A DNA stretch of 64,000 nt. Source: Peribacillus sp. FSL H8-0477. Its GTDB lineage: Bacteria > Bacillota > Bacilli > Bacillales > DSM-1321. This document shows, piece after piece, positions 52,951-61,981 of this stretch. The position numbers were made by a program, and so were the translations under genes. The stretch lies in the NCBI RefSeq assembly GCF_038002765.1, contig NZ_JBBODE010000002.1, positions 1,426,001-1,490,000 on the forward strand, given 5' to 3'. The stretch's first letter is position 1. The number at the start of each line of letters is the position of its first letter. The notes under the pieces were generated by a model, which saw nothing but the letters and a program-made list of their open reading frames with translations, ran no database searches and had not been told where the DNA came from.

Positions 52951-53313
52951 ATGGGACACAAAATTTTAATTGTTGATGATGCAGCATTTATGAGAATGAT
53001 GATTAAAGATATATTATCAAAAAATGGATTCGAAATTGTAGGAGAGGCAGCTGATGGGGCACAAGCTGTTGAGAAATACCGGGAAACGCAACCGGATTTA
53101 GTGACAATGGACATCACAATGCCCGAAATGGACGGAATTACTGCACTAAAGGAAATTAAAAAAATAAATCCAAATGCAAAGATTATTATGTGTTCCGCGA
53201 TGGGGCAGCAAGCCATGGTTATCGATGCAATTCAAGCAGGTGCTAAGGATTTCATCGTGAAGCCTTTCCAAGCGGATCGTGTTCTTGAAGCTATTAATAA
53301 AACATTAAGCTAA
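52951..53313 (+). CDS. cheY: Chemotaxis response regulator CheY
   Basis: CheY carries the signal from CheA to FliM and FliY. The 120-residue single receiver domain has the acidic pair Asp9/Asp10 (LIVDDAAFMR), the phosphorylated Asp54 (LVTMDITMPEMDG), a Ser at 82 (MCSAMGQ, Thr/Ser switch position) and Lys104 (DFIVKPF). A GGGGGA site precedes ATG 52951. It lies between fliY and fliO as in B. subtilis. Confidence 0.97.
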   Translation: MGHKILIVDDAAFMRMMIKDILSKNGFEIVGEAADGAQAVEKYRETQPDLVTMDITMPEMDGITALKEIKKINPNAKIIMCSAMGQQAMVIDAIQAGAKDFIVKPFQADRVLEAINKTLS

Positions 53314-53334
53314 TCACTAAGAGGTGGCCCTATC

Positions 53335-53991
53335 TTGCTTTCTATAAAAAAAATACTTCTTATCCTGCTGGTTCTTTTTTGCGGCCAGCAGGGCATACAG
53401 GTTCAGGCAGAAAATATTGAGAAAAGTGTAAAAGACGGTTATTCAGAAATAGAAGATCCCCCGAAAAAAACGGATGCTATAGATGAAGAAAAGACGACCA
53501 AAGTAAGTGATGAATCAGGAAAAATTGGAATTACTTTTTTGGACATTGTCAGGACGATTGCCGCGTTGGTATTTGTTATCGTCCTTTTGTATTTATTGCT
53601 TCAGTTTGTTAATAAAAAGAGCAAAGCCTATCAAAAAGCAAATACCGTTGAAAATTTAGGCGGTACAAGTCTTGGTTCTAATCGATCTGTTCAGATCATT
53701 AAGGTTGGCCAGCGTATTCTTGTTGTTGGCGTCGGTGAAAATATCCAGCTGTTGAAGGAAATTGATGATAAAGGCGAATATGAACAGATTCTCAACGACC
53801 ATAATCAAAAAATAGATCAATTGATTCGTCCTGCTGATATTCTCTCAAAGTGGAGAGATAAAATAAAAGGAGGAGGAAGTTCCTCCAAAGGTTTTTCTTC
53901 ACAATTTAAAAAACAGGTACTTGAGCTGACGAAGGACCGCAAAAAAGCGCTGGATGTGCTCGATAAGAAAGGAAGAAACATGGATGAATGA
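53335..53991 (+). CDS. fliO: Flagellar biosynthesis protein FliO (FliZ)
   Basis: FliO supports assembly of the FliP ring in the export gate. The 218-residue protein has a signal-peptide-like N-terminus (about 1-25, ending VQAEN), a short acidic extracellular part, one membrane segment (about 68-90, IVRTIAALVFVIVLLYLLLQF) and a basic cytoplasmic domain (GGTSLGSNRSVQIIKVGQRI, LVVGVGENIQLLKEI) with the FliO core. The start is TTG 53335 with GAGGTGG upstream. The end overlaps fliP by 8 nt. Confidence 0.88.
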   Translation: MLSIKKILLILLVLFCGQQGIQVQAENIEKSVKDGYSEIEDPPKKTDAIDEEKTTKVSDESGKIGITFLDIVRTIAALVFVIVLLYLLLQFVNKKSKAYQKANTVENLGGTSLGSNRSVQIIKVGQRILVVGVGENIQLLKEIDDKGEYEQILNDHNQKIDQLIRPADILSKWRDKIKGGGSSSKGFSSQFKKQVLELTKDRKKALDVLDKKGRNMDE

Positions 53992-54649
53992 TGTTATGGA
54001 GCTGTTTGCTAACAGTGAAGCCGCCAATGTTTCTACTTCTATTAAGCTCATTTTAATGCTGACGGTTCTATCACTCGCCCCTAGTATTCTAATTTTAATG
54101 ACATGCTTTACTAGAATCGTTATTGTACTTGGATTTGTCAGGACATCGCTTGCGACTCAGCAGATGCCTCCGAATCAGGTTATTGTTGGACTAGCGATGT
54201 TCATTACGTTTTTCGTAATGGCGCCTACATTTCAAGAAGTAAATCAACAAGCATTGACACCTCTGTTAGAAGAGAAAATTGAATTAGATGAAGCCTATGA
54301 GCTTGCTGCGGGACCATTTAAAGAATTTATGAGTGCACATACCCGGGAAAAGGATCTTGCATTATTTTTAAATTATGCCAAGATCGATAAACCCAAAACA
54401 ATACAGGATATCCCGCTAACGGCACTTGTACCTGCTTATGCAATCAGTGAAATAAAAACGGCCTTCCAAATTGGATTTATGATTTTTATTCCCTTTTTAG
54501 TGATTGATATGGTCATTGCCAGCGTCCTTATGTCAATGGGGATGATGATGCTTCCGCCCGTCATGATTTCACTTCCGTTTAAAATTCTCTTATTTGTCCT
54601 TGTGGATGGCTGGTACTTAGTTGTGAAATCATTACTACAAAGTTTTTAG
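53984..54649 (+). CDS. fliP: Flagellar export gate protein FliP
   Basis: FliP forms the pentameric channel of the export gate. The 221-residue protein has four membrane segments and the strongly conserved motifs LMTCFTRIVIVLGFVRTSLA then TQQMPPNQVIVGLAMFITFF, and the C-terminal AFQIGFMIFIPFLVIDMVIA, MSMGMMMLPPVMISLPFKI. No signal peptide is seen, as in other Bacillus FliP proteins. ATG 53984 follows AAAGGAAG and gives the exact length of the B. subtilis protein. Confidence 0.96.
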   Translation: MNDVMELFANSEAANVSTSIKLILMLTVLSLAPSILILMTCFTRIVIVLGFVRTSLATQQMPPNQVIVGLAMFITFFVMAPTFQEVNQQALTPLLEEKIELDEAYELAAGPFKEFMSAHTREKDLALFLNYAKIDKPKTIQDIPLTALVPAYAISEIKTAFQIGFMIFIPFLVIDMVIASVLMSMGMMMLPPVMISLPFKILLFVLVDGWYLVVKSLLQSF

Positions 54650-54662
54650 GATGTGAATAAGC

Positions 54663-54932
54663 ATGACACCTGAGACAGTCATTGATGTGGCGAAACAAGG
54701 TATATATACAGTCCTTATTGTGAGTGGACCCTTACTGATTATTGCGCTTGGTGTAGGTCTCTTGGTAAGTATTTTCCAAGCGACTACTCAAATACAGGAA
54801 CAGACGCTTGCTTTTGTTCCGAAAATTGTTGCTGTATTAGCTGGTCTGGTCATTTTCGGACCTTGGATGCTGAGCCATATGCTATCGTATGCCAATGAAA
54901 TATTCAGTAATTTAAATAGATTTGTAGGGTAG
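54663..54932 (+). CDS. fliQ: Flagellar export gate protein FliQ
   Basis: FliQ is a small gate subunit of the FliPQR core. The 89-residue protein has two membrane hairpins (about 15-36 and 55-75) with the family motif LVSIFQATTQIQEQTLAFVP between them. It begins 13 nt after fliP, close to fliR, in the conserved fliP-fliQ-fliR-flhB-flhA order. Confidence 0.95.
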   Translation: MTPETVIDVAKQGIYTVLIVSGPLLIIALGVGLLVSIFQATTQIQEQTLAFVPKIVAVLAGLVIFGPWMLSHMLSYANEIFSNLNRFVG

Positions 54933-54935
54933 CAG

Positions 54936-55712
54936 ATGGAGGATTTACTACAGAATTTTCCGGCTTTTTTATTAGTGCTGGTCCGCGTTTCAGCTTTTTT
55001 TATTATGATGCCATTCTTTTCGTACCGGACCATTCCAGCCTCACATCGGTTAGGTCTTAGCTTATTCTTAGCCTGGATTATGTACTATTCAATCGATGTG
55101 CCGGTATTAGAGCTGGATTCAGTGTACTTTCTTCTTATTTTAAAAGAAGCACTGGTGGGTTTGTTCATTGGGTTTGCAGCTTTTATGATTATGACCGTCG
55201 TACAAATTGCTGGGGGCTTCATTGACTTTCAGATGGGTTTTTCAATTGCCAATGTTATTGATCCGCAATCAGGTACACAAAGTCCATTAACTGGTCAGTA
55301 TTTATATACTATTGCTTTACTCTTATTACTTTCGTTGAATGGTCACCATTTATTACTCGATGGGATCTTTTATAGTTATCAATATGTTCCAATGGATCAA
55401 TTGTTCGTACCATTTGGTAATGAAGCCTTAATGGAATACTTCGTTAAAGCTTTTAACCAAACATTCATCATTGCGCTGCAAATGTCTATTCCTGTAGTCG
55501 GCTGTCTTTTTTTAGTTGATGTTGGACTAGGAATTGTTGCTCGAACCGTTCCACAGCTTAATATTTTTGTTGTCGGAATTCCAGTCAAGATTATCGCGAG
55601 TTTTATGACGCTATTAGTCGTAATGGGAATGATGATGGTGGTTGTGGAACACCTATTTGATTATTTGCTCGTCACGCTTAGAGGGTTGATGCAGCTGATC
55701 GGAGGATCATAG
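54936..55712 (+). CDS. fliR: Flagellar export gate protein FliR
   Basis: FliR completes the FliPQR channel. The 258-residue protein is very hydrophobic with about six membrane segments and the conserved RVSAFFIMMPFFSYRTIP, GFAAFMIMTVVQIAGGFIDF, QMGFSIANVIDPQSGTQSPL and RTVPQLNIFVVGIPVKI. It starts 3 nt after fliQ and ends directly at the flhB ATG. Confidence 0.95.
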   Translation: MEDLLQNFPAFLLVLVRVSAFFIMMPFFSYRTIPASHRLGLSLFLAWIMYYSIDVPVLELDSVYFLLILKEALVGLFIGFAAFMIMTVVQIAGGFIDFQMGFSIANVIDPQSGTQSPLTGQYLYTIALLLLLSLNGHHLLLDGIFYSYQYVPMDQLFVPFGNEALMEYFVKAFNQTFIIALQMSIPVVGCLFLVDVGLGIVARTVPQLNIFVVGIPVKIIASFMTLLVVMGMMMVVVEHLFDYLLVTLRGLMQLIGGS

Positions 55713-56792
55713 ATGGCACTTAACCTAGATTTGCAATTTTTCGCAGGGGAAAAGACAGAGAAAGCTACACCAAAGAAAAAACAGGACTCTCGGAAAAAAG
55801 GTCAAGTGGCCAAAAGCCAAGATATTAATACGGCAATCACCTTACTCGCCGTTTTTATGGTTCTGATGGTTACCGGTGCTTCTATGCTTGATGCATTCTT
55901 GCGGTTAATACGACATGCCTTTCGTTCTTATATGCTGATGCCTGTAACGGAGGAAAGTGTCTTGCTCCTATTAACAGAGGTGATTATAGAAATAGCGAAA
56001 ATTCTGGCACCGATTTTAGGTGTTGCACTCCTTTCTGCTGTAGCGTCGAATTTTTTACAAATTGGTTTCCTATTTTCAACTGAATCGATCCAGTTTAAAC
56101 TGGATAAAATTGATCCAATTAAAGGATTTAAACGAATTTTTTCTATGCGTGCTATTGTGGAATTATTAAAATCAGTCCTAAAAATTTCTTTCGTTGGTCT
56201 GGTTACATTTTGGGTCATCTGGGGACGGATGGATGAAATAATAACCCTGTCTCAGAAAACAGTCGCAGCTGCTATGGCGACAATCGGAGATATTACAGTA
56301 AGAGTCGGATTGTATGCATCTGTTGCGTTACTGTTTTTATCTTTACTTGACTATCTTTATCAAAAATATGACTTTGAAAAAAATATCCGGATGTCCAAAC
56401 AAGATATCAAGGATGAATATAAAAATATTGAAGGCGATCCATTGATTAAGTCAAAAATCAAACAAAAACAACGAGAAATGGCCATGCAGAGAATGATGCA
56501 GGAAGTTCCGAATGCGGATGTTGTGATTACTAATCCTACGCATTTTGCAATAGCCCTGAAATACGATGAACAAAAATCTGATGCTCCATATGTTGTAGCA
56601 AAAGGGGTCGATTTTGTTGCACAGAAGATCAAATTGGTGGCCAAGGAACATGACATTATTATGATGGAAAATCGCCCCTTGGCTCGATCACTATATGATC
56701 AGGCAGAAATCGGCCAAGCAATACCTGAGGAATTTTTCAAGGCGATTGCGGAGATACTCGCGTTTGTGTACAAGACAAAAGGAAAAATATAA
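55713..56792 (+). CDS. flhB: Flagellar export switch protein FlhB
   Basis: FlhB is the membrane switch that changes export from rod/hook to filament proteins after self-cleavage. The 359-residue protein has an N-terminal cytoplasmic segment (EKTEKATPKKKQDSRKKGQV), four membrane helices (about 30-205) and a cytoplasmic domain with the intact self-cleavage site N274-P-T-H277 (VITNPTHFAIALKYD). The C-terminal AIPEEFFKAIAEILAFVYK closely resembles YlqH at 18878-19156. The ATG directly follows the fliR stop; GGAGGA lies upstream. Confidence 0.96.
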   Translation: MALNLDLQFFAGEKTEKATPKKKQDSRKKGQVAKSQDINTAITLLAVFMVLMVTGASMLDAFLRLIRHAFRSYMLMPVTEESVLLLLTEVIIEIAKILAPILGVALLSAVASNFLQIGFLFSTESIQFKLDKIDPIKGFKRIFSMRAIVELLKSVLKISFVGLVTFWVIWGRMDEIITLSQKTVAAAMATIGDITVRVGLYASVALLFLSLLDYLYQKYDFEKNIRMSKQDIKDEYKNIEGDPLIKSKIKQKQREMAMQRMMQEVPNADVVITNPTHFAIALKYDEQKSDAPYVVAKGVDFVAQKIKLVAKEHDIIMMENRPLARSLYDQAEIGQAIPEEFFKAIAEILAFVYKTKGKI

Positions 56793-56820
56793 ACGCGGCC
56801 ACAGGTGAGGAGAGAAGAGA

Positions 56821-58857
56821 ATGTCAGCTAGAGATTTTCCCGTATTAGTCGGTGTGATCATGATTGTAGCTATGTTAATTGTACCACTGCCGACCTGGCT
56901 AATAAGTATTTTAATTTTAGTAAATATATCTCTTGCACTCCTTGTATTGTTAAATACGATGAATATGAGGGAGCCGCTGGAGTTTTCAATTTTCCCGTCC
57001 CTTTTACTCCTGTTGACTCTTTTTAGATTAGGCCTAAATGTGTCAACTACTCGTGCAATTCTGACACATGGCGAAGCCGGCGGTGTAGTTGAGGTGTTTG
57101 GATCATTTGTAGTCGGAGGAAATGTAGTAGTAGGGTTAGTTGTGTTTCTTATTCTCATTATTATTAATTTTATTGTTATTACGAAAGGTTCAGAGCGAGT
57201 TTCGGAGGTAGCGGCACGGTTTACGCTTGATGCGATGCCTGGTAAGCAGATGAGTATTGATGCAGATCTAAATGCAGGTATGATTTCAGAAATAGAAGCA
57301 CGTGAGAGACGAGAAAAAGTCGGCAGAGAAGCGGACTTTTATGGTTCGATGGATGGTGCGAGTAAGTTTGTTAAAGGTGATGCGATTGCCGGAATTATTA
57401 TCGTTATTATTAACTTGATATTCGGGATAATTATCGGTGTCATGCAGCTTGAAATGAGTATGGGCGAAGCAGCCGCACACTTTTCCATGTTAACAGTGGG
57501 TGATGGAATAGTCAGTCAGATTCCTGCACTATTAATCTCGACAGCAACAGGAATTACAGTGACACGGGCTGCATCGAAAGGAAATCTATCCAATGATATC
57601 ATTTCACAATTACTATCTTATCCTAGTATGTTATACGTCACAGCAGGAACTATGTTTTTCTTGGGACTCTTTACACCTATTCCAGAGATAATCACTATCC
57701 CGCTGGCAGGAATTATTGCATATGGCGGATACCAAATAACGAGAACACCAAAACAGGATATCAAACAAATAGAAGAAACAGAAGAAGAAATTCAAACAGA
57801 TGAAATGAAAAGTCCGGAAAGTGTTGTCAACTTGCTAAGTGTTGATCCAATAGAGTTTGAGTTTGGATATGGGCTGATTCCTCTTGCTGATGCCAGTCAG
57901 GGGGGAGATTTACTCGATCGCGTAGTGATGATTAGACGTCAACTGGCGATTGAACTTGGACTTGTGATTCCAGTCGTCAGAATCAGGGATAATATTCAGC
58001 TGAATCCCAATGAATACAGATTGAAGATCAAAGGGAATGAAATGGCGAGGGGTGAATTATTGCTCGATCATTATTTAGCAATGAGCCCTGGGGTTGATGA
58101 TGAATCAATAGAAGGAATTGATACAATTGAACCGTCTTTTGGACTCCCCGCTAAGTGGATTGCAGAAGATATGAAAGAAAATGCAGAAATGATGGGGTAC
58201 ACAGTAGTCGATCCGCCAAGCGTGGTTTCAACCCATTTGACAGAAATTATCAAAGGGAATGCTCACGAACTGTTAGGACGTCAAGAAACGAAACAACTAA
58301 TTGACCATCTGCGTGAAACAGCCCCGATCCTCGTAGACGAAGTCACACCCAGTCCGTTATCAATCGGCGAAGTACAAAAGGTTCTGTCTAAGCTATTAAA
58401 GGAAAAGGTTTCGATTAGAAATTTACCAATCATTTTTGAGACATTAGCTGATTATGGAAAAATTACTTCAGATGCCGATTTATTGAATGAATATGTAAGG
58501 CAGAACTTAGCTAGACAAATCACCAACGCATTGTCAGTTGGTAATGACAGTTTAAAGGTGGTTACATTGTCCGGTCGTGTTGAAAAAATGATTGCTGATG
58601 CGGTTCAGCAGACTGAACACGGTAATTATTTATCATTGGATCCAAATGATTCACAAGCCATTCTTGAATCGATTGCGTCGAAATTGGAGGAGCTCACTCT
58701 AATGGAGCAGTCTCCTATCGTTTTATGTTCACCTGCTGTCAGGATGTATGTTCGGCAGATGACGGAGAGGTACTTTCCACAAGTTCCAATTCTTTCATAC
58801 AACGAATTAGAAGCAAATGTTGAAGTTCAAAGTGTCGGGGTGGTGAATGTAGAGTGA
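56821..58857 (+). CDS. flhA: Flagellar export gate protein FlhA
   Basis: FlhA forms a nonameric ring that docks chaperone-substrate pairs and conducts protons. The 678-residue protein has seven to eight N-terminal membrane segments with the conserved FHIPEP motif region (RFTLDAMPGKQMSIDADLNA, MISEIEARERREKVGREADF), and a large cytoplasmic domain (about 330-678) with LLDRVVMIRRQLAIELGLVI. ATG 56821 follows GAGGAGAGA. It overlaps flhF by four bases. Confidence 0.97.
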   Translation: MSARDFPVLVGVIMIVAMLIVPLPTWLISILILVNISLALLVLLNTMNMREPLEFSIFPSLLLLLTLFRLGLNVSTTRAILTHGEAGGVVEVFGSFVVGGNVVVGLVVFLILIIINFIVITKGSERVSEVAARFTLDAMPGKQMSIDADLNAGMISEIEARERREKVGREADFYGSMDGASKFVKGDAIAGIIIVIINLIFGIIIGVMQLEMSMGEAAAHFSMLTVGDGIVSQIPALLISTATGITVTRAASKGNLSNDIISQLLSYPSMLYVTAGTMFFLGLFTPIPEIITIPLAGIIAYGGYQITRTPKQDIKQIEETEEEIQTDEMKSPESVVNLLSVDPIEFEFGYGLIPLADASQGGDLLDRVVMIRRQLAIELGLVIPVVRIRDNIQLNPNEYRLKIKGNEMARGELLLDHYLAMSPGVDDESIEGIDTIEPSFGLPAKWIAEDMKENAEMMGYTVVDPPSVVSTHLTEIIKGNAHELLGRQETKQLIDHLRETAPILVDEVTPSPLSIGEVQKVLSKLLKEKVSIRNLPIIFETLADYGKITSDADLLNEYVRQNLARQITNALSVGNDSLKVVTLSGRVEKMIADAVQQTEHGNYLSLDPNDSQAILESIASKLEELTLMEQSPIVLCSPAVRMYVRQMTERYFPQVPILSYNELEANVEVQSVGVVNVE

Positions 58858-60005
58858 AGGTGAAAAAATATGTAGCTTCTTCAATGTCAGAAGCCATGAA
58901 AAAAATCAGGGAAGAGCTAGGCAGTGAGGCGGTTATTTTAAGTTCAAAACCCGTTTTTTCCAATGGATTTATTGGTTTATTTAAAAAACGGAGTATAGAG
59001 GTGGTTGCTGCTATCGATCCACCGCCTTTTAGACAGCCTACACAAAAGCAGAAACAAAAGATACCTCACAAAAAACCGGCTGAGAGACCCTCAGTATACG
59101 AAATTAAAACAGATCAAAAGTTGCAGCAAACGACTCAGCAGGAATTAGTCAAAGATGTTGCTGATATAAAAAGTATGATTCAATCTTTTGGTAAACCCAA
59201 TTCTGTACATTATCCGCCCGCTATTCAGCAGGTAAGCAATATACTAAGCGAACATGAAGTGAGTTCGCTATTACAGGACGAATTTTTGGGAAACATCATA
59301 AAAAAATGGCATGAAAACCCTGGGGAAAGTGATGTAGAGACAGTAAATTCCTGGTTAGAAGCTGAACTAGTAAAAAAAATATCAGGGATATCTAACTGGG
59401 GTGCACAGTTTCAAAAAAAATTCATAAGTTTTGTAGGTCCTACTGGTGTGGGGAAAACGACCACCCTTGCAAAAGCAGCTGCCGATTCCATTTTGATACA
59501 CAATAAAAAGGTAGCCTTCATTACTACAGATACTTATCGGATTGCTGCGATCGATCAATTAAAGAAATATGCTGAGATTTTAAATGTACCAGTTGAAGTA
59601 GCGTATAATCTTGAGGACTTTAAAAAGGCAGCAGAACGGTTTGCTGATTATGATGTAATTTTTGTAGATACGGCGGGTCGTAATTTTAGGAATCAGGAAT
59701 ATGTTGAAGATTTAAGTCGAATCATCGAGTTCAATACTGAAATGGAAACATACCTTGTACTGTCCTTGACTTCAAAAGAAAAGGATATGGATGATATATA
59801 TCACCAATTTTCTTTAATTAAAATAAAACAAACTATCTTTACAAAAGCGGATGAAACGTCCACATACGGCACAATGCTCAACTTTATTATTCGTCATCAG
59901 GTTGGTGTTGCCTATCTAACAAATGGACAGGATGTGCCGAATGATATTGAGACTGCTAGTCCTGAATTAATTGCTAGTAAAATCCTTGGTAAGCAATATG
60001 AGTGA
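58854..60005 (+). CDS. flhF: Flagellar placement SRP-type GTPase FlhF
   Basis: FlhF, a third SRP GTPase beside Ffh and FtsY, governs where and how many flagella form. The 383-residue protein has a basic N-terminal B domain (MKVKKYVASSMSEAMKKIRE), an N domain, and the G domain with [10 protein letters not shown] (195-204), TTDTYRIAAIDQLKKYAEIL and DTAGRNF. GTG 58854 fits the family N-terminus and overlaps the flhA stop (GTGA); a second GTG at 58860 is possible. It overlaps flhG by eight nt. Confidence 0.95.
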   Translation: MKVKKYVASSMSEAMKKIREELGSEAVILSSKPVFSNGFIGLFKKRSIEVVAAIDPPPFRQPTQKQKQKIPHKKPAERPSVYEIKTDQKLQQTTQQELVKDVADIKSMIQSFGKPNSVHYPPAIQQVSNILSEHEVSSLLQDEFLGNIIKKWHENPGESDVETVNSWLEAELVKKISGISNWGAQFQKKFISFVGPTGVGKTTTLAKAAADSILIHNKKVAFITTDTYRIAAIDQLKKYAEILNVPVEVAYNLEDFKKAAERFADYDVIFVDTAGRNFRNQEYVEDLSRIIEFNTEMETYLVLSLTSKEKDMDDIYHQFSLIKIKQTIFTKADETSTYGTMLNFIIRHQVGVAYLTNGQDVPNDIETASPELIASKILGKQYE

Positions 60006-60873
60006 TCAGGCGGAAAATTTACGATTGAAATTAATGCAAAGGAACAACAGTCAAGCGAAAGCAGTTGCTATAGTTAGTGGGAAGGGCGGGGTAGGGAAAT
60101 CAAACTTCTCGTTGAACTTCGCCATTTCTTTAGCGAAATTAGGAAAGCGCGTCCTGTTATTTGATATGGACATAGGGATGGGGAATATCGATATATTAAT
60201 GGGGAGGAATACTGAATTTACCATCATCGATTTTTTTGAAAAGCAGATTCCATTAAAAGAAATTATTTCAACAGGACCAGAGAATATATCCTTTCTTGCA
60301 GGAGGATCTGGACTGACTGATCTGTTCTCGCTCGAGGAATCAGCATTTAAACGGTTTTTGGCTGAGTTAACTCACTTGACGGGCCAATATGATTATATTC
60401 TTTTTGATATGGGGGCAGGCATTAATCAAGACTCTAGTAAGTTTCTTTTGTGTGTGGATGAGTTAATTGTCATCACTACCCCTGAACCTACTGCGATAAT
60501 GGATGCATATTCTATGATGAAGTACCTGAATTCAATCAATCATCTAATCCCATTTTATTTAATCTGTAATCGGGTTGAAACAACAAAAGAAGGTCAGGAT
60601 ACCAATAAGAGACTTCAAAATGCATTAAGAAAATTTTTAACTAAAGAGATAACTCCACTCGGATTATTACCTGACGATAAGACTGTATCACGAGCGGTAA
60701 TTAAACAGATTCCCTTTATACTTTTTAATCCTGAAGCAAGGGTTTCAAAAGCTCTCATCGAAATAGCTTCTCGGTTTATCAAACAATCTTTTTCTGATGA
60801 TTTAACGGTGAAAAATAGGAATTTTCTAGGGAATTTAAAAAGATATTTTCTTGGAAAGAAGGCGCACAAATGA
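59998..60873 (+). CDS. flhG: Flagellum site-determining ATPase FlhG (YlxH)
   Basis: FlhG is a MinD-like ATPase that partners FlhF and delivers FliM-FliY to the nascent C-ring. The 291-residue protein has an N-terminal activator helix (DQAENLRLKLMQRNN, which stimulates FlhF in the family), the deviant Walker A KGGVGKS at 29-35, the MinD-type LLFDMDIGMGNIDILMG and YDYILFDMGAGI. The basic C-terminus (NLKRYFLGKKAHK) may act as membrane helix. ATG 59998 lies within the end of flhF. Four-base overlap with cheB. Confidence 0.94.
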   Translation: MSDQAENLRLKLMQRNNSQAKAVAIVSGKGGVGKSNFSLNFAISLAKLGKRVLLFDMDIGMGNIDILMGRNTEFTIIDFFEKQIPLKEIISTGPENISFLAGGSGLTDLFSLEESAFKRFLAELTHLTGQYDYILFDMGAGINQDSSKFLLCVDELIVITTPEPTAIMDAYSMMKYLNSINHLIPFYLICNRVETTKEGQDTNKRLQNALRKFLTKEITPLGLLPDDKTVSRAVIKQIPFILFNPEARVSKALIEIASRFIKQSFSDDLTVKNRNFLGNLKRYFLGKKAHK

Positions 60874-61967
60874 AAAAAATTTCCGTTCTTATTGTAGATG
60901 ACTCAGCTTTTATGCGAAAACTCATTTCAGAGTTTCTTACTGAGAACGAAAGAATTGAGATTGTGGGTACAGCGAGAAATGGTATAGAAGCCATAAAAAA
61001 AGTTAAGGACTTTAGGCCGGATGTGGTCACTTTAGATGTTGAAATGCCAATTATGGATGGGATTGATGCTTTAAAGAACATTATGGAGGAGTGTCCTACT
61101 GCTGTAATCATGCTTTCGAGTACAACCCAGGAAGGGACTGAAAATACCTTTACAGCGATGCACCTCGGAGCATTTGATTTTATAGCAAAGCCTTCGGGGG
61201 CTATTTCACTTGATTTACATAAAATTAAGAGTGATTTGATATCTAAGGTAATCTGTGCAGGAACTGCAAATGTTAAAAGGCTGCAACAGCCTGCCGAGAA
61301 ATACGAAGTGCAAGCTCACACTACTGCTGTTATTAGTGATATCGGACCTAAAGAAATAAAGGTAAATACAGAACAGTTGTTACAAAAAAGCCAAACGGAT
61401 AAAAAAATCATTTTAATTGGTACGTCGACTGGAGGCCCTAGGGCACTTCAAACGGTATTATCCAAACTTCCTTCATCTATAAACGCACCAATTCTTGTCG
61501 TCCAGCATATGCCTCCAGGCTTTACAAATTCTTTGGCAATGCGTCTAAATTCGCTATCTGCCATCACAGTCAAAGAAGCAGAGGAAGGAGAACTTATTCA
61601 AAAAGGGACAGCCTATATTGCACCAGGAGGCTATCATCTGAAAGTAAAAAAGTCAGGTAGGAGTTTGATAGTCTGTTTAGATAAGACTGATCAGCAGAAT
61701 GGACATCGTCCATCAGTGGATACGATGTTTGAATCAGTAAGTGTTCTTGAAAACTATGAAAAAATTGTAGTAATCATGACTGGAATGGGAACTGATGGGG
61801 CTAATGGACTTATTACATTAAAGAAAACAGGAATAACTAAGGCGATAGCTGAATCACAGGAAACCTCCATCGTTTTTGGTATGCCTAAGGCAGCCATTGC
61901 GACAGGACTTATTGATAATATAATGGATGTTGAACAAATTGCAAAAGGTATAGACAGCTATATTTGA
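60870..61967 (+). CDS. cheB: Chemotaxis response regulator protein-glutamate methylesterase CheB
   Basis: CheB demethylates and deamidates chemoreceptors after phosphorylation by CheA. The 365-residue protein has an N-terminal receiver domain with phosphorylated Asp56 (VVTLDVEMPIMDG), a variable linker (about 130-175), and the C-terminal methylesterase domain with catalytic Ser186 (GTSTGGP), His213 (VQHMPPGFT) and Asp309 (TGMGTDGANG), all present. It starts at an ATGA overlap with flhG. Confidence 0.97.
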   Translation: MKKISVLIVDDSAFMRKLISEFLTENERIEIVGTARNGIEAIKKVKDFRPDVVTLDVEMPIMDGIDALKNIMEECPTAVIMLSSTTQEGTENTFTAMHLGAFDFIAKPSGAISLDLHKIKSDLISKVICAGTANVKRLQQPAEKYEVQAHTTAVISDIGPKEIKVNTEQLLQKSQTDKKIILIGTSTGGPRALQTVLSKLPSSINAPILVVQHMPPGFTNSLAMRLNSLSAITVKEAEEGELIQKGTAYIAPGGYHLKVKKSGRSLIVCLDKTDQQNGHRPSVDTMFESVSVLENYEKIVVIMTGMGTDGANGLITLKKTGITKAIAESQETSIVFGMPKAAIATGLIDNIMDVEQIAKGIDSYI

Positions 61968-61981
61968 GAGGTGTGAATTTT